From positions 496,001-560,000 of the forward strand of contig NZ_JASBAO010000001.1 in assembly GCF_029953265.1 (NCBI RefSeq): a stretch of DNA of 64,000 nt, in the 5' to 3' direction. Shown here in pieces: positions 37,219 through 46,567 of the stretch; positions within the stretch are counted from its first letter, which is position 1, and each line of letters opens with the position of its first letter. Below the pieces are notes generated by a model. The model did no database searches. It saw only the letters and a list, made by a program, of their open reading frames with translations, and was not told the origin of the DNA. Source of the DNA: Commensalibacter oyaizuii. GTDB lineage: Bacteria > Pseudomonadota > Alphaproteobacteria > Acetobacterales > Acetobacteraceae. The position numbers were made by a program, and so were the translations under genes.

Positions 37219-38535
37219 ATGACTCCTTCTGCGCAAGTATCAGCAGTAATTGAACTGTTGCTCAATATCCAAAATCAACGACATGCCCCTGCGGATGCAA
37301 CTGCTAATCGATTTTTTAGACAACGCAGATATATTGGTGGGGGGGATCGTCGTTATGTTTCAGCACAAATATGGGAAATTCTTAGACATTATCGGAAATT
37401 GCAATGGTGGCTAAAACGGGTTGGCAGCCCAATTAATCCCAGGATGATGGTGTCAACCTTTCTTGTATTATCGGGTCAGTCAGTAAAGGAAGTCAGCAAA
37501 TTATTTTCTGGTGAGAAATATGCTCCTTTACCTTTGAAACAAAACGAAGAACTTTATTTGCTATCTTTAGAAGGGAAATCTTTCTTTTCCAAAGAAATGC
37601 CAAATGCTGTAAAATTTGAAGTTCCCGATTGGTTATATCCATTACTTGAAGAACAATATGCTGATTCTATTGAAACAGAGTTAACCGCATTATTAGAACC
37701 AGCACATTTGGATCTAAGAGTAAATACATTAAAAGGTGACGATCGTTCAACCATCAAAGAGAAACTTAAACTTGAAGGAATCATTTCAACAGAAATGCAA
37801 TTTTCTCCTTGGGGATTACGGGTTGAAGGTCGTCAATCAATTACCTCTACCAATTTGTTCAAAGAGGGGGATATCGAAATCCAAGATGAAGGTAGCCAAT
37901 TAATTGCTTTAATGACAGGCGCTACTTCGCAAATGCGCGTATTGGATTTCTGTGCAGGTGCGGGTGGTAAAACCATGGCCATGGCTATGATGATGCAAAA
38001 TAAAGGACACATTATTGCTTCAGATGTATCCGAGGTTCGACTGGGCGCAGCGCAGCGGCGTTTACGGCGGGCGGGGGCATTTAACGTCGAAACCCATCAA
38101 TTCGTTGAAGGTGCTAAATGGATCAAGAGGCGTATTAAAAGTTTTGATCGTGTGTTAGTTGACGCACCATGCAGTGGTACTGGAACGTGGAGACGAAACC
38201 CAGATGCGCGTTTAAAATTCAGGCAAATTGATTTGGCAGAGCTGATTGCAAAACAGGCTGATATTTTGCGCTCTGCAGCGACTATGGTGAAAGAAGGGGG
38301 GCGTTTAATTTATGCCACCTGTTCATTGTTACAACAAGAAAATCAGTATCAGATTGAACAGTTTTTAGAAAATCATCCAGACTTTCATCTGGTTCCCCCC
38401 GATACTGCAGAAGGTTTATTACCTAAAGAATTCACTCAACATCCTACGTTTCAGTTAACACCAGCACAATATAAAACAGACGGTTTCTTTTGTGCTGTGT
38501 TAGAACGGAAAGTATCAAAAGTCGAGTTATCTTAG
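37219..38535 (+). CDS. RsmB/NOP2-family RNA cytosine-C5 methyltransferase
   Basis: SAM-dependent m5C methyltransferase of 438 residues. The N-terminal 110 residues resemble the NusB-like helical domain of RsmB. The catalytic domain shows LDFCAGAGGKTMAMA (SAM loop), DRVLVDAPCSGTGTWRRNPD and LIYATCSLLQQEN, so both conserved Cys of motifs IV and VI are present. Target may be 16S rRNA as for RsmB, though related proteins act on other sites. It follows guaB by 22 bases. Its end overlaps the convergent antiporter gene by nine bases. Confidence 0.9.
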   Translation: MTPSAQVSAVIELLLNIQNQRHAPADATANRFFRQRRYIGGGDRRYVSAQIWEILRHYRKLQWWLKRVGSPINPRMMVSTFLVLSGQSVKEVSKLFSGEKYAPLPLKQNEELYLLSLEGKSFFSKEMPNAVKFEVPDWLYPLLEEQYADSIETELTALLEPAHLDLRVNTLKGDDRSTIKEKLKLEGIISTEMQFSPWGLRVEGRQSITSTNLFKEGDIEIQDEGSQLIALMTGATSQMRVLDFCAGAGGKTMAMAMMMQNKGHIIASDVSEVRLGAAQRRLRRAGAFNVETHQFVEGAKWIKRRIKSFDRVLVDAPCSGTGTWRRNPDARLKFRQIDLAELIAKQADILRSAATMVKEGGRLIYATCSLLQQENQYQIEQFLENHPDFHLVPPDTAEGLLPKEFTQHPTFQLTPAQYKTDGFFCAVLERKVSKVELS

Positions 38536-39774
38536 TTTATAAAAATGATTAATAAGTCGTTCCATGGTTAATCCTTGGACGACTACCGTAAAGATCACAC
38601 AAACGTACGTGATAACCAAAATCTCATTCTTAGGAAAAATATCAGGCAGGGATAAGGCTATAGCCAATGAAATACCCCCGCGTAGTCCACCCCAAGTCAA
38701 AATTGAAATTAATCCCTTAGGATTAGAATCTTTGTATAGAAGTACTGAACCACTGATACCAATAGCAATAAATCGGCATAGAATTAGGAATGGGATACAT
38801 AGCAGGCTGATAATTAAGGTCTTGTAATGGAAAGGTATAACCATGATTTCCAAACCAATTAACAAAAATAACAAGGTGTTTAACAATTCATCAATAACAT
38901 GCCAAAACCCTGTAATCGTATCATGGTCCTTTTTGGTTGGGCGTTTTTGTAAGTAATTACCCATTAACAATCCGCTGACGACTACGGCGATAGGGCCAGA
39001 CATATGGAAATGATTGGCCATTGAAAAAGTACCTGCAGCCAAGGCTAATGAAAATAGAATAATGACTTCGTCATGGTTCATACGTTTAATAATCGATATA
39101 ACAATATAGGCAGTAACAGCCCCTAATATTCCACTACCAAATACTTCTTGTATAAAAACAAGTAATAATCCTCCGGCATTAGGCGTATGGTTACTGGTGG
39201 CGATGGCAATTAGCGTTGTGAAAGCCATGAGAGCAATACCATCGTTGAACAAGCTTTCCCCAGCAAAGATAGCTTGCATGCGAAATGGTAATCCCAAACG
39301 TCCCAGCATGTTAATAATAGCCACAGGATCAGTAGGGGCCAAAATAGATCCTAAGACCAGGCACCAGATAAATGATATTGGAAGGGAGAAAAGGGAAAAT
39401 AATCCCCAAAATACAATGCCCAAAGTAAAAATACAAATTAACGTCCCTAAAATCGCCAACGAAGCAACGTTATATTTAGCTTTCCATAATTCATCTAAAT
39501 GTATGTGTAAACTGCCTGCAAATAAAAGAAAGGCCAACACACCATTCAGTAAAAGGGTTGGGAAGTTTAGTCCAGATAAAATATTTTGAGCAAATGAATA
39601 TCCAGAGAAAAAAGAAATAGAATAATCACTAATGAACAAAACTAATGAGAAAACAAAGGCCATAATCATAATCCCAATTGTAATGGGAAGATGTAGAAAT
39701 TTATGATTTATTGCCCCAGCAATTGCCGTTAATAAAAATAACAAGGATATTAGCGTCAACAGGTCCATTTTCAA
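38527..39774 (-). CDS. CPA1-family Na+/H+ antiporter
   Basis: Cation/proton antiporter of 415 residues with about twelve membrane helices. CPA1/NhaP signatures are LAPTDPVAI and AGESLFNDGIALMAF, with the Asp of the ND motif that carries the ion, and TWGGLRGGISLAIALSLP near the C-terminus. There is no long cytoplasmic C-terminal tail. It would help with pH and sodium balance in an acid-producing lifestyle (inference). Transcribed towards the RsmB-like gene, and divergent from the response regulator. Confidence 0.92.
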   Translation of the reverse strand: MKMDLLTLISLLFLLTAIAGAINHKFLHLPITIGIMIMAFVFSLVLFISDYSISFFSGYSFAQNILSGLNFPTLLLNGVLAFLLFAGSLHIHLDELWKAKYNVASLAILGTLICIFTLGIVFWGLFSLFSLPISFIWCLVLGSILAPTDPVAIINMLGRLGLPFRMQAIFAGESLFNDGIALMAFTTLIAIATSNHTPNAGGLLLVFIQEVFGSGILGAVTAYIVISIIKRMNHDEVIILFSLALAAGTFSMANHFHMSGPIAVVVSGLLMGNYLQKRPTKKDHDTITGFWHVIDELLNTLLFLLIGLEIMVIPFHYKTLIISLLCIPFLILCRFIAIGISGSVLLYKDSNPKGLISILTWGGLRGGISLAIALSLPDIFPKNEILVITYVCVIFTVVVQGLTMERLINHFYKLR

Positions 39775-39966
39775 AATCTTCTTATAAATTTACATAATTT
39801 TTTGTATTATACGTTAATTTGGTATAAATATTGAGTGATAATAACTTTTTTTTGATGCTGTGTTCAAATAACAAATATAGTATTAAAAATATATTAATTT
39901 ATACTATTATAATTCCTTAAGTGGATTGACGACTATTTTTATTTTATCATAAAGGGATGGCGTTTG

Positions 39967-40689
39967 ATGGCTGGATTACACCCAATTTTAGTAGTTGATG
40001 ATGATCCAAAGTTAATTGAAACTTTGTCAGAACAATTACAGTTTGATGGAGAGTTCGAAGTTCACGGTGTTTATACCGTTGAAGAAGCAAAAACGAACAT
40101 ATTAAAATCAGAAAAACATTATGATGCCATTATTTTAGATGTCATGTTACCTGATGGTGATGGGTGTGATTTATGTGCGTATCTGCGTAAGGAAGGATGC
40201 AGAACACCTATTATAATGTTGACGGGCTCAGATGACGAAGCCGATGTCGTTCGCGGTCTTGATGCGGGTGGAAATGATTATGTATCAAAACCATTCCGAA
40301 TTGCCGAACTATTAGCGCGTTTACGCGCACAAATGCGTATTTTTGCCAACAGTGAAGACGCTGTTTTTGCGATTGGTCCATACGTATTTCGCCCTTCTGC
40401 CAAATTATTGCAAGAAAACGAAACCAATAAACGTATTCGTCTGACCGAAAAAGAAGCGGCAATTCTTAAATTTTTATATCGTTCAGGTACAAGACCAGTA
40501 CCAAGGCAGGTTTTGTTAAATGAAGTGTGGGGATACAACTCTGCTGTTACAACACACACTTTGGAAACACACATTTATCGTTTGCGCCAAAAAATCGAAC
40601 CCGATCCAACCAATGTTTCTTTATTAATTACCGAGGCTGGGGGATATCGCCTAAGCTCAGCTACTGATACTACAAAGAGCGATACCTAA
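39967..40689 (+). CDS. Orphan OmpR-family response regulator
   Basis: Two-component transcription regulator of 240 residues. The receiver domain (about 5-120) has the acidic pair in VVDDDPKL, the phospho-acceptor D58 in IILDVMLPDGDG, the Thr in IIMLTGSDD and the Lys in YVSKPF. A winged-helix DNA-binding domain follows (about 140-232) with TLETHIYRLRQKIEPDP. No histidine kinase is adjacent. The start is ATG 39967, directly after an in-frame TTG, behind AAAGGGA. Its targets are unknown. Confidence 0.92.
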   Translation: MAGLHPILVVDDDPKLIETLSEQLQFDGEFEVHGVYTVEEAKTNILKSEKHYDAIILDVMLPDGDGCDLCAYLRKEGCRTPIIMLTGSDDEADVVRGLDAGGNDYVSKPFRIAELLARLRAQMRIFANSEDAVFAIGPYVFRPSAKLLQENETNKRIRLTEKEAAILKFLYRSGTRPVPRQVLLNEVWGYNSAVTTHTLETHIYRLRQKIEPDPTNVSLLITEAGGYRLSSATDTTKSDT

Positions 40690-40705
40690 TCGTAAGATAA
40701 TATTG

Positions 40706-40740
40706 CTCCATGTATTAGATATTTAAGTATGTGGAGTTTT
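40706..40740 (+). terminator. Terminator after the response regulator gene
   Basis: CTCCATGTA (40706-40714) pairs with TATGTGGAG (40728-40736) over nine pairs including two G-U, followed by TTTTATT. The 3' arm lies within the last codons of the convergent xthA. Confidence 0.6.
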
Positions 40741-41529
40741 ATTGAATTCAATTAAAATTGGAACGTGATCGGATGGCTTTGGCCAGTTTCGAACCTCTTT
40801 ATAAACTTTAATTGTTTTCAAAGCAGGGCGTAAATTGGGAGTTATCCATAAATGGTCTAGCCTTCGACCTCTGTTTGATTTTTCCCAATCTTTGTTACGA
40901 TATGACCACCAAGTATATAATTTTTCCTGCTCTGGTATTATTTCGCGCATCGCATCTATAAATCCAGTTTCTAACCATTGATTTAAATTCTGAGTCTCAA
41001 TTGGAGTATGGCTAACAATTTTTAAAAGCTGTTTATGGTTCCACACATCGTGTTCTAAAGGAGCGATATTTAAATCACCAACCATAATGGTATATGAATC
41101 TAAATTATGTTTGAACCACTGGCTTGCTTCTTTTATAAAATCTAATTTGTGTTGAAATTTGGGATTGATTGCTGGGTCTGGTTCATCACCACCCGCTGGA
41201 ACATAAAAATTATGCAAGGTTACTGGATGATTTAAAAATTCGAATTGAACAGCTAAATGTCTGCAATCCTCTTTACCACACCAATCTTTGGTTAAGGGGC
41301 TAAGTTTAAATGGATGTTTCGACAAAATGCAAACACCGTTATAACTTTTCATTCCTTTATAAGCGATATAATTATACCCTAATGCCTTGATCTCTGCTTC
41401 TGGGAACAAATGGTCGGGGACTTTGGTTTCTTGCAAGCAAATTATTTCTGGTTGAGCAAGTGTAACAAGATCCCCTAATAAGGGCAGCCTTAGCCGAAGG
41501 GAATTAATATTCCAACTAATAATACGCAT
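40723..41529 (-). CDS. xthA: Exodeoxyribonuclease III
   Basis: AP endonuclease and 3'-5' exonuclease for base excision repair, 268 residues. EEP-family motifs are present in order: SWNINSLRLRL, CLQETKV (metal-binding Glu), YNGVCILSK, FYVPAGGDEPD, VGDLNIAPLEHD (Asp/Asn), SNRGRRLDHLWI and SDHVPILIEF (catalytic His). The length and motifs match the XthA rather than the ExoA/Ape1 extension type. It is convergent with the response regulator and divergent from uvrC across a 386-bp gap. Confidence 0.96.
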   Translation of the reverse strand: MRIISWNINSLRLRLPLLGDLVTLAQPEIICLQETKVPDHLFPEAEIKALGYNYIAYKGMKSYNGVCILSKHPFKLSPLTKDWCGKEDCRHLAVQFEFLNHPVTLHNFYVPAGGDEPDPAINPKFQHKLDFIKEASQWFKHNLDSYTIMVGDLNIAPLEHDVWNHKQLLKIVSHTPIETQNLNQWLETGFIDAMREIIPEQEKLYTWWSYRNKDWEKSNRGRRLDHLWITPNLRPALKTIKVYKEVRNWPKPSDHVPILIEFNKTPHT

Positions 41530-41915
41530 TCTCTACTGTTCTACTTTTCGAAATAGAAGGATTTTAAAATATATAGTCTAAATAATATATAAAAATTATT
41601 AATATAAGCTTAAAAATTTAAAGTTTTTTAAATTTTGTCCACTACTCCTATTGACATCTAGTTTTTTTAAAAATTATTAAAAATTTGAAATATAATTTAA
41701 TTTTGTTCTTTTAAAAAATACTTTAATATCAATGTGTTATAAAACATGATTAATTTTTAGGCAATACATGATAGAGCTTGATAAACTGCCCACCAGACCC
41801 ATATATTAAATAATCATCCATAGACTTATCCACAGAAACGGTGGAGAACTAAAATAAACCTTGAAAATCAAGGCAGAATAGAATTTTATAAAATTTCACA
41901 ACGTAAGATACCTTT
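41530..41915. other. AT-rich divergent intergenic region between xthA and uvrC
   Basis: Holds no visible gene. 41565-41760 is extremely AT-rich. Beyond it are a perfect DnaA box at 41826-41834, a small hairpin overlapping it (TCCAC/GTGGA) and the palindrome AATTTTATAAAATT at 41882-41895 about 20 bases before uvrC. Both DNA repair genes must have their promoters here. Confidence 0.6.
41826..41834 (+). promoter_or_regulatory. Perfect DnaA-box sequence
   Basis: TTATCCACA matches the strong E. coli DnaA box exactly. It stands alone next to an AT-rich tract, so it may be a regulatory DnaA site for uvrC or chance; a full origin would need a cluster of such boxes. Confidence 0.4.
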
Positions 41916-43787
41916 ATGAATCAATCGATATCAACATCACCTGATTCGCACCAAGGTGTGAATGTCATAAGAAAAATGCTTAAAACCATGCCTTCTGAGG
42001 CAGGGGTTTACAGAATGATTAATAAAGATGGCGAGGTTCTGTACGTAGGGAAAGCTAAAAATTTAAAGAAAAGAGTAACATCTTATACTCATTTAACCCA
42101 ATTATCTGATCGTATTCGACGTATGGTTTCCCAAACCGCGTCTATGGAAATCATCACTACCTACACCGAAGCTGAAGCACTCTTACTTGAAGCAAACCTC
42201 ATTAAAAGTTTTAAACCACGTTTTAATATTTTATTACGGGATGATAAAACTTACCCTTGGCTTGTTATAACAAAAGATGAATGGCCAAGAATTGACAAGC
42301 ATCGTGGGAAAGTTTCCAAGACAAATGAGTTTTGGGGACCGTTTGCCTCGGTTTGGGCAGTTAATCAAACATTGGAATTATTGCAAAAGATCTTTTTGCT
42401 AAGAACTTGCTCTGATAGTGAATTTCAGTCTAGAACAAGGCCTTGCTTATTATATCAAATTAAACGATGCTCTGGCCCCTGCGATAATCGGATAACAGCA
42501 ACTGAATACCAACAACTTATACAACAAGCTAGAGAATTCCTGTCGGGTCAAACCATTACCCTTCAACAGCAACTGGCCCAAGAAATGGAAAAGGCTGCGG
42601 CAAATTTAGATTACGAGCGTGCTGCAGCTTTACGAGATCGTATTCGTGCCTTTACCTACGTTCGTAGTACAGGTGTTGTTAACCCATCATCAATCACTAA
42701 TGCTGATATTATTGCCTTTTACCAGGCGGGAAACACCTGTTGTATTCAGGTTTTCTTTATTAGAGGAAGTCGCAATAACGGTAATAGAGCCTTCTTTCCT
42801 GACCATACAGAAGACCAATCAGATGAGGATATCGTTACAGCTTTTATAGGTCAATTTTATGAAAATAAGACCCCACCACCACAATTATTGTTAAATATTG
42901 CTTTATCCGAAGAAAAAGTTATTCGGGAAGCATTAAGCCTTAAAGCAAATCATAAAGTAACGATTAGTATTCCTCAAAAAGGCGAAAAAAAAGCGGTTAT
43001 AGATCACGCCGTTGAAAATGCTAAAGGTGCACTTGAACGTAAATTAGCTGAAACAGAATCTCAAAAAATACTGCTTGAAAAGGTTAAAGAATTATTCTTG
43101 TTGCCAGATATTCCCAATCGCATCGAAGTTTACGATAACAGTCACATTATGGGCAGTTTTGCCTATGGATGTATGATCGTTGCAGGACCTGAAGGCTTTA
43201 TCAAATCTGCATATCGTAAATTCAGTATTAAATCTGATATTACTCCAGGAGATGACTTTGGGATGATGCGTGAGGTTTTATCAAGACGCTTTAGTAAACA
43301 AAACCAAAATGATAAAAGTAGCTGGCCTGATATGTTGTTAATTGACGGGGGGGCAGGGCAATTTTCAGCAGTTGAATCTATTTTATCAGAATTGAATGTT
43401 ACAGGGGTTGCTTTGGTCGGTATCGCCAAAGGCAAAGACCGCAATGCTGGTCGTGAATGGTTTTTCACCAAGGATCAAGAGCCGTTTCAATTACCAATAA
43501 ACGATCCCGTTTTATACTATTTACAAAGATTACGTGACGAGGCCCATCGATTTGCGATTACAACCCATCGAAGTGGCAGATCAAGAGCCATTGAACGTTC
43601 TGAGCTTGATGATATTCCAGGAATAGGTATGCGTCGTAAAAAGCTATTATTAAATCACTTTGGATCAGCTAAGGGCGTAAAAGAAGCCAGTTTATCCGAT
43701 TTCTCAGCAATACCTGGTATTAATGAAGCATTGGCAGAAACAATCTACGGGCATTTTCGACCAGGATGGCATAAAAATAACAAATAA
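41916..43787 (+). CDS. uvrC: UvrABC system protein C
   Basis: Dual-incision nuclease of nucleotide excision repair, 623 residues. Domains in order: GIY-YIG nuclease ([20 protein letters not shown], about residues 25-110), Cys-rich region with CSGPCDN, UVR motif [20 protein letters not shown] that binds UvrB, the RNase H-like endonuclease ([13 protein letters not shown] with catalytic Asp, about 400) and tandem helix-hairpin-helix motifs at the C-terminus ([21 protein letters not shown]). It is followed by pgsA after 105 bases, an order common in alphaproteobacteria. Confidence 0.97.
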   Translation: MNQSISTSPDSHQGVNVIRKMLKTMPSEAGVYRMINKDGEVLYVGKAKNLKKRVTSYTHLTQLSDRIRRMVSQTASMEIITTYTEAEALLLEANLIKSFKPRFNILLRDDKTYPWLVITKDEWPRIDKHRGKVSKTNEFWGPFASVWAVNQTLELLQKIFLLRTCSDSEFQSRTRPCLLYQIKRCSGPCDNRITATEYQQLIQQAREFLSGQTITLQQQLAQEMEKAAANLDYERAAALRDRIRAFTYVRSTGVVNPSSITNADIIAFYQAGNTCCIQVFFIRGSRNNGNRAFFPDHTEDQSDEDIVTAFIGQFYENKTPPPQLLLNIALSEEKVIREALSLKANHKVTISIPQKGEKKAVIDHAVENAKGALERKLAETESQKILLEKVKELFLLPDIPNRIEVYDNSHIMGSFAYGCMIVAGPEGFIKSAYRKFSIKSDITPGDDFGMMREVLSRRFSKQNQNDKSSWPDMLLIDGGAGQFSAVESILSELNVTGVALVGIAKGKDRNAGREWFFTKDQEPFQLPINDPVLYYLQRLRDEAHRFAITTHRSGRSRAIERSELDDIPGIGMRRKKLLLNHFGSAKGVKEASLSDFSAIPGINEALAETIYGHFRPGWHKNNK

Positions 43788-43892
43788 AGATTTTTTGTAA
43801 TTCTTTCATTATTAATATATTTTTCTTATGATAAATACCTTATAAGACTATTAGTTCTGATTTATTGCAAATAGCCATTATCTGAAAAAGTT

Positions 43893-44474
43893 ATGTTTAA
43901 TAATCTTCCCAATTGTCTAACTTTATCGCGTATTATCATTATTCCTTTATTGGCTATTCTTGTAATGATTAATCAGCCAATCACCGATTTTATTGCATGT
44001 TTATTATTCATCTTGGCGGGGGTTACCGATTATTTGGATGGGAAACTAGCGAGGGCTTGGCAACAACTTTCTGAATTGGGCAGAATGTTGGATCCTATTG
44101 CTGATAAATTATTAGTTGGAATTTTACTCATCGTTATGGCCAGTTATGATCGACTACCTTATGGTGGTTTAATTCCTGCTATGGTGATTCTCTCTCGCGA
44201 GATTTTAGTCAGTGGTTTAAGAGAGTTCTTGGCATCCTCACAAGTAAGTTTACCTGTGACAAAATTATCAAAATGGAAAACAACTTTTCAAATGATTGCT
44301 ATTGGTTTTTTGCTGGCTGGTGACAGTAGTGCAGAAATGTTAGGGATCGGTTGGGCACCAATTAGTTTAATTGGTGCAGTATTGTTATGGATTTCAGGTA
44401 TCTTAACCATCGTAACTGGTTGGGGATATGTTTATAAAGGGATAAATTTTATTAACAAATCAGAAAAAACTTAG
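43893..44474 (+). CDS. pgsA: CDP-diacylglycerol-glycerol-3-phosphate 3-phosphatidyltransferase
   Basis: Makes phosphatidylglycerol phosphate, precursor of phosphatidylglycerol and cardiolipin. A membrane protein of 193 residues with the CDP-alcohol phosphatidyltransferase signature D-G-x2-A-R-x8-G-x3-D-x3-D, seen here as DYLDGKLARAWQQLSELGRM followed by LDPIADK. The start NLPNCLTLSRIIIIPLL and the ILSREILVSGLREFLA segment are typical of PgsA. It is encoded just after uvrC and before a lipoprotein gene. Confidence 0.94.
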   Translation: MFNNLPNCLTLSRIIIIPLLAILVMINQPITDFIACLLFILAGVTDYLDGKLARAWQQLSELGRMLDPIADKLLVGILLIVMASYDRLPYGGLIPAMVILSREILVSGLREFLASSQVSLPVTKLSKWKTTFQMIAIGFLLAGDSSAEMLGIGWAPISLIGAVLLWISGILTIVTGWGYVYKGINFINKSEKT

Positions 44475-44563
44475 AATTATTCTGTGTTTTTCTCTTGAGA
44501 TTTTTTTGCTTTAAAGGCAAATTGCAAACAGATTTTAGTTTTATAATAAATTGGAGACTTTGA

Positions 44564-45241
44564 ATGCGGAGCTATGCTGCTCTTATAGCATCGGTGTTAC
44601 TGTTAAGCGGTTGCTCCGGATTTGATCGATTTTTAGATGACACCGTACGTTTACCTGGCAGCAATCCAGAAGCCCCAAAAGGGAATTCTGAAAATATGAT
44701 GAGAGTAAGAGGGGAGATGGTAGCATCTACTCCGATTCTTCCCCAAGGTGAAAATATTTGGCCATCTCGTCCCCCAGCATTACCCACACTTAGTGACGTT
44801 GCAAATGATGACAGTTTCTCTTTGTCTGATTATAGTCGTGCTTCTGGTGCTGATGTGGATGTGGTTACCAAAGAACGTGGGACAGACCGTACCCTACCTT
44901 CTGATTTCCCCGAAGATGGCAATTTAAATGAAGGCGAAAGCAACCTAATTAAAAATGGTGCATCAGGTAATAAGATGAATTCACTACCGCTGCGTCGTGG
45001 TGGGGTCTTACCAGATCATATCGAAGATCATGCCCCCAAATATATTGAAAAGAATACCAACAGCCAACCTATCGTTATTCCAAATGGTGATGGAACCAGC
45101 ACAATGATTACTTCTACTGGAACGGTAACCATTGTGAAAGATTCAGAAATTGCAAAACACAAAGGAGGAGTAAAAACTTTAAAAAATCTTTCTCCTTCTA
45201 AAACAACACCTTCTGAATCAGAAAAAGCAAATAAAAAATAA
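44564..45241 (+). CDS. Uncharacterised lipoprotein
   Basis: A 225-residue predicted lipoprotein: short hydrophobic leader and lipobox LSGC with Cys at about residue 17. The mature part is polar and probably mostly disordered, rich in Pro, Asn and Ser. A more conserved-looking segment at about residues 25-75 contains LPGSNPEAPKGNSENMMRV and PQGENIWPSRPPALPTL. The C-terminus is Lys/Ser-rich. I do not recognise a named family. It follows pgsA by 89 bases and its stop is four bases from the stop of convergent bioA. An envelope-assembly or cell-wall partner role is possible but unsupported. Confidence 0.7.
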   Translation: MRSYAALIASVLLLSGCSGFDRFLDDTVRLPGSNPEAPKGNSENMMRVRGEMVASTPILPQGENIWPSRPPALPTLSDVANDDSFSLSDYSRASGADVDVVTKERGTDRTLPSDFPEDGNLNEGESNLIKNGASGNKMNSLPLRRGGVLPDHIEDHAPKYIEKNTNSQPIVIPNGDGTSTMITSTGTVTIVKDSEIAKHKGGVKTLKNLSPSKTTPSESEKANKK

Positions 45242-45245
45242 TATT

Positions 45246-46496
45246 TCAACCTGCTAACACTTTATAAATCGTCTGAGTTAGATGGCTCAACTCGGACGAT
45301 GAAATTGTAAAAGCAGGGGTTAAATATATTATATTTCTAAAGGGCCTAATCCATACATGTTGAGCCAAAAACTGTTGTTTTAATAGATTGATATTTGTAA
45401 TTTTGTATAATTCTACTACCCCAATGGCTCCTTTCACCCTCACGTTCTTAACCTGATCCAGCTGCTGACAGGGGGCAAGCTCTTGTTGTAATTGAGATTC
45501 AATAGATCGAACGTTACCAAACCAATCATAGTTGTTGAATAAGTCCAAAGAAGCATTCCCACAAGCACAAGCCAAAGGATTAGCCATAAAGGTTGGACCA
45601 TGCATTAATGCGTGCGTATCCTGATCTGATAAAAAACCATTATAAACATGATCTTGGGCAATGGTTGCTGCCAATGGCATCGTTCCACCACTTAATGCTT
45701 TCGATAAAGTTATAATATCGGGAATAATTTCTGCCTGATTACAAGCAAATAAACTGCCAGTTCGTCCTAATCCTGTAAAAATTTCGTCGAAAATTAACAA
45801 AATATCATAATGGTCTGCTTGCTTACGTAAAAAAGATAAAACTTCAGGTTCATGAAATAACATTCCACCCGCACCCTGAACTAGAGGTTCCACTAGTATT
45901 GCAGCGATTTCATGATGATGATGCTCTAGAAAATTGACAAAATATTTCTGTAATTCAAGAGTAGATGGCAAAGCTGATATATATTGTTTTGGTAAAACCT
46001 CTTTAAATAAGCTGTGCATTCCCTCATCTGGGTCGCACACAGCCATTGTTGCCAAAGTATCACCATGATATCCCCCGTAAAAAGACAGAATTTTTGTCTT
46101 ATTTAGTTGGTTATGATTAAGCCAAAATTGAATGGCCATTTTCATGGCAACTTCGACCGAAACTGATCCTGATTCAGTAAAAAAAACTTTATTTAAAGAT
46201 CCTGGTAGTAAATTACTCAGCTTTTCAGCCAACATTAACGCTGGTTCATGAACAATTCCGCCAAACATAATATGTGGCATTTTTTCAAGCTGGCTTTTAA
46301 CTTGATCTGCAATATAGGGATGATTATATCCATGACACGCAGTCCACCACGAAGCAATACCATCTATAAGCTCTGTACCGTCTTTTAAGATAATACGAGA
46401 ACCTTGTGTTTGCTCCACAATAATGGGTGTATTACAGGTTTGCATTTGAGTATAAGGAAGCCAAATATTTTTAAAAATTGATTGAGACATTACCAT
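45246..46496 (-). CDS. bioA: Adenosylmethionine-8-amino-7-oxononanoate aminotransferase
   Basis: PLP enzyme that makes 7,8-diaminopelargonate (DAPA) from KAPA with SAM as amino donor. The 416-residue protein has the class III aminotransferase features IWLPYTQMQT, DGIASWWTACHGYNHP, GSVSVEVAMKMA, YGGYHGDT, LLIFDEIFTGLGRTG and the PLP lysine in LSKALSGGTMPLAA. SWW and YTQM are typical of BioA as opposed to other transaminases. Start may be 46496 or two codons later at 46490. It is divergent from bioF over about 70 bp. Confidence 0.96.
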   Translation of the reverse strand: MVMSQSIFKNIWLPYTQMQTCNTPIIVEQTQGSRIILKDGTELIDGIASWWTACHGYNHPYIADQVKSQLEKMPHIMFGGIVHEPALMLAEKLSNLLPGSLNKVFFTESGSVSVEVAMKMAIQFWLNHNQLNKTKILSFYGGYHGDTLATMAVCDPDEGMHSLFKEVLPKQYISALPSTLELQKYFVNFLEHHHHEIAAILVEPLVQGAGGMLFHEPEVLSFLRKQADHYDILLIFDEIFTGLGRTGSLFACNQAEIIPDIITLSKALSGGTMPLAATIAQDHVYNGFLSDQDTHALMHGPTFMANPLACACGNASLDLFNNYDWFGNVRSIESQLQQELAPCQQLDQVKNVRVKGAIGVVELYKITNINLLKQQFLAQHVWIRPFRNIIYLTPAFTISSSELSHLTQTIYKVLAG

Positions 46497-46567
46497 TGCA
46501 TATAAAATTGTATAAGAATATTTTAACTTTATACTGTTTTATCCCTACCTTAAATAGATTGTTTTTT

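Noticed and set aside
41826-41834. Calling this the replication origin
   Set aside because: A single DnaA box is not enough; no cluster of boxes and none of the genes commonly flanking alphaproteobacterial origins is visible.
46497-46567. BirA or BioR operator between bioA and bioF
   Set aside because: I looked for the TTGTAAACC/GGTTTACAA and TTATAGATAA type sites; no convincing match is present.
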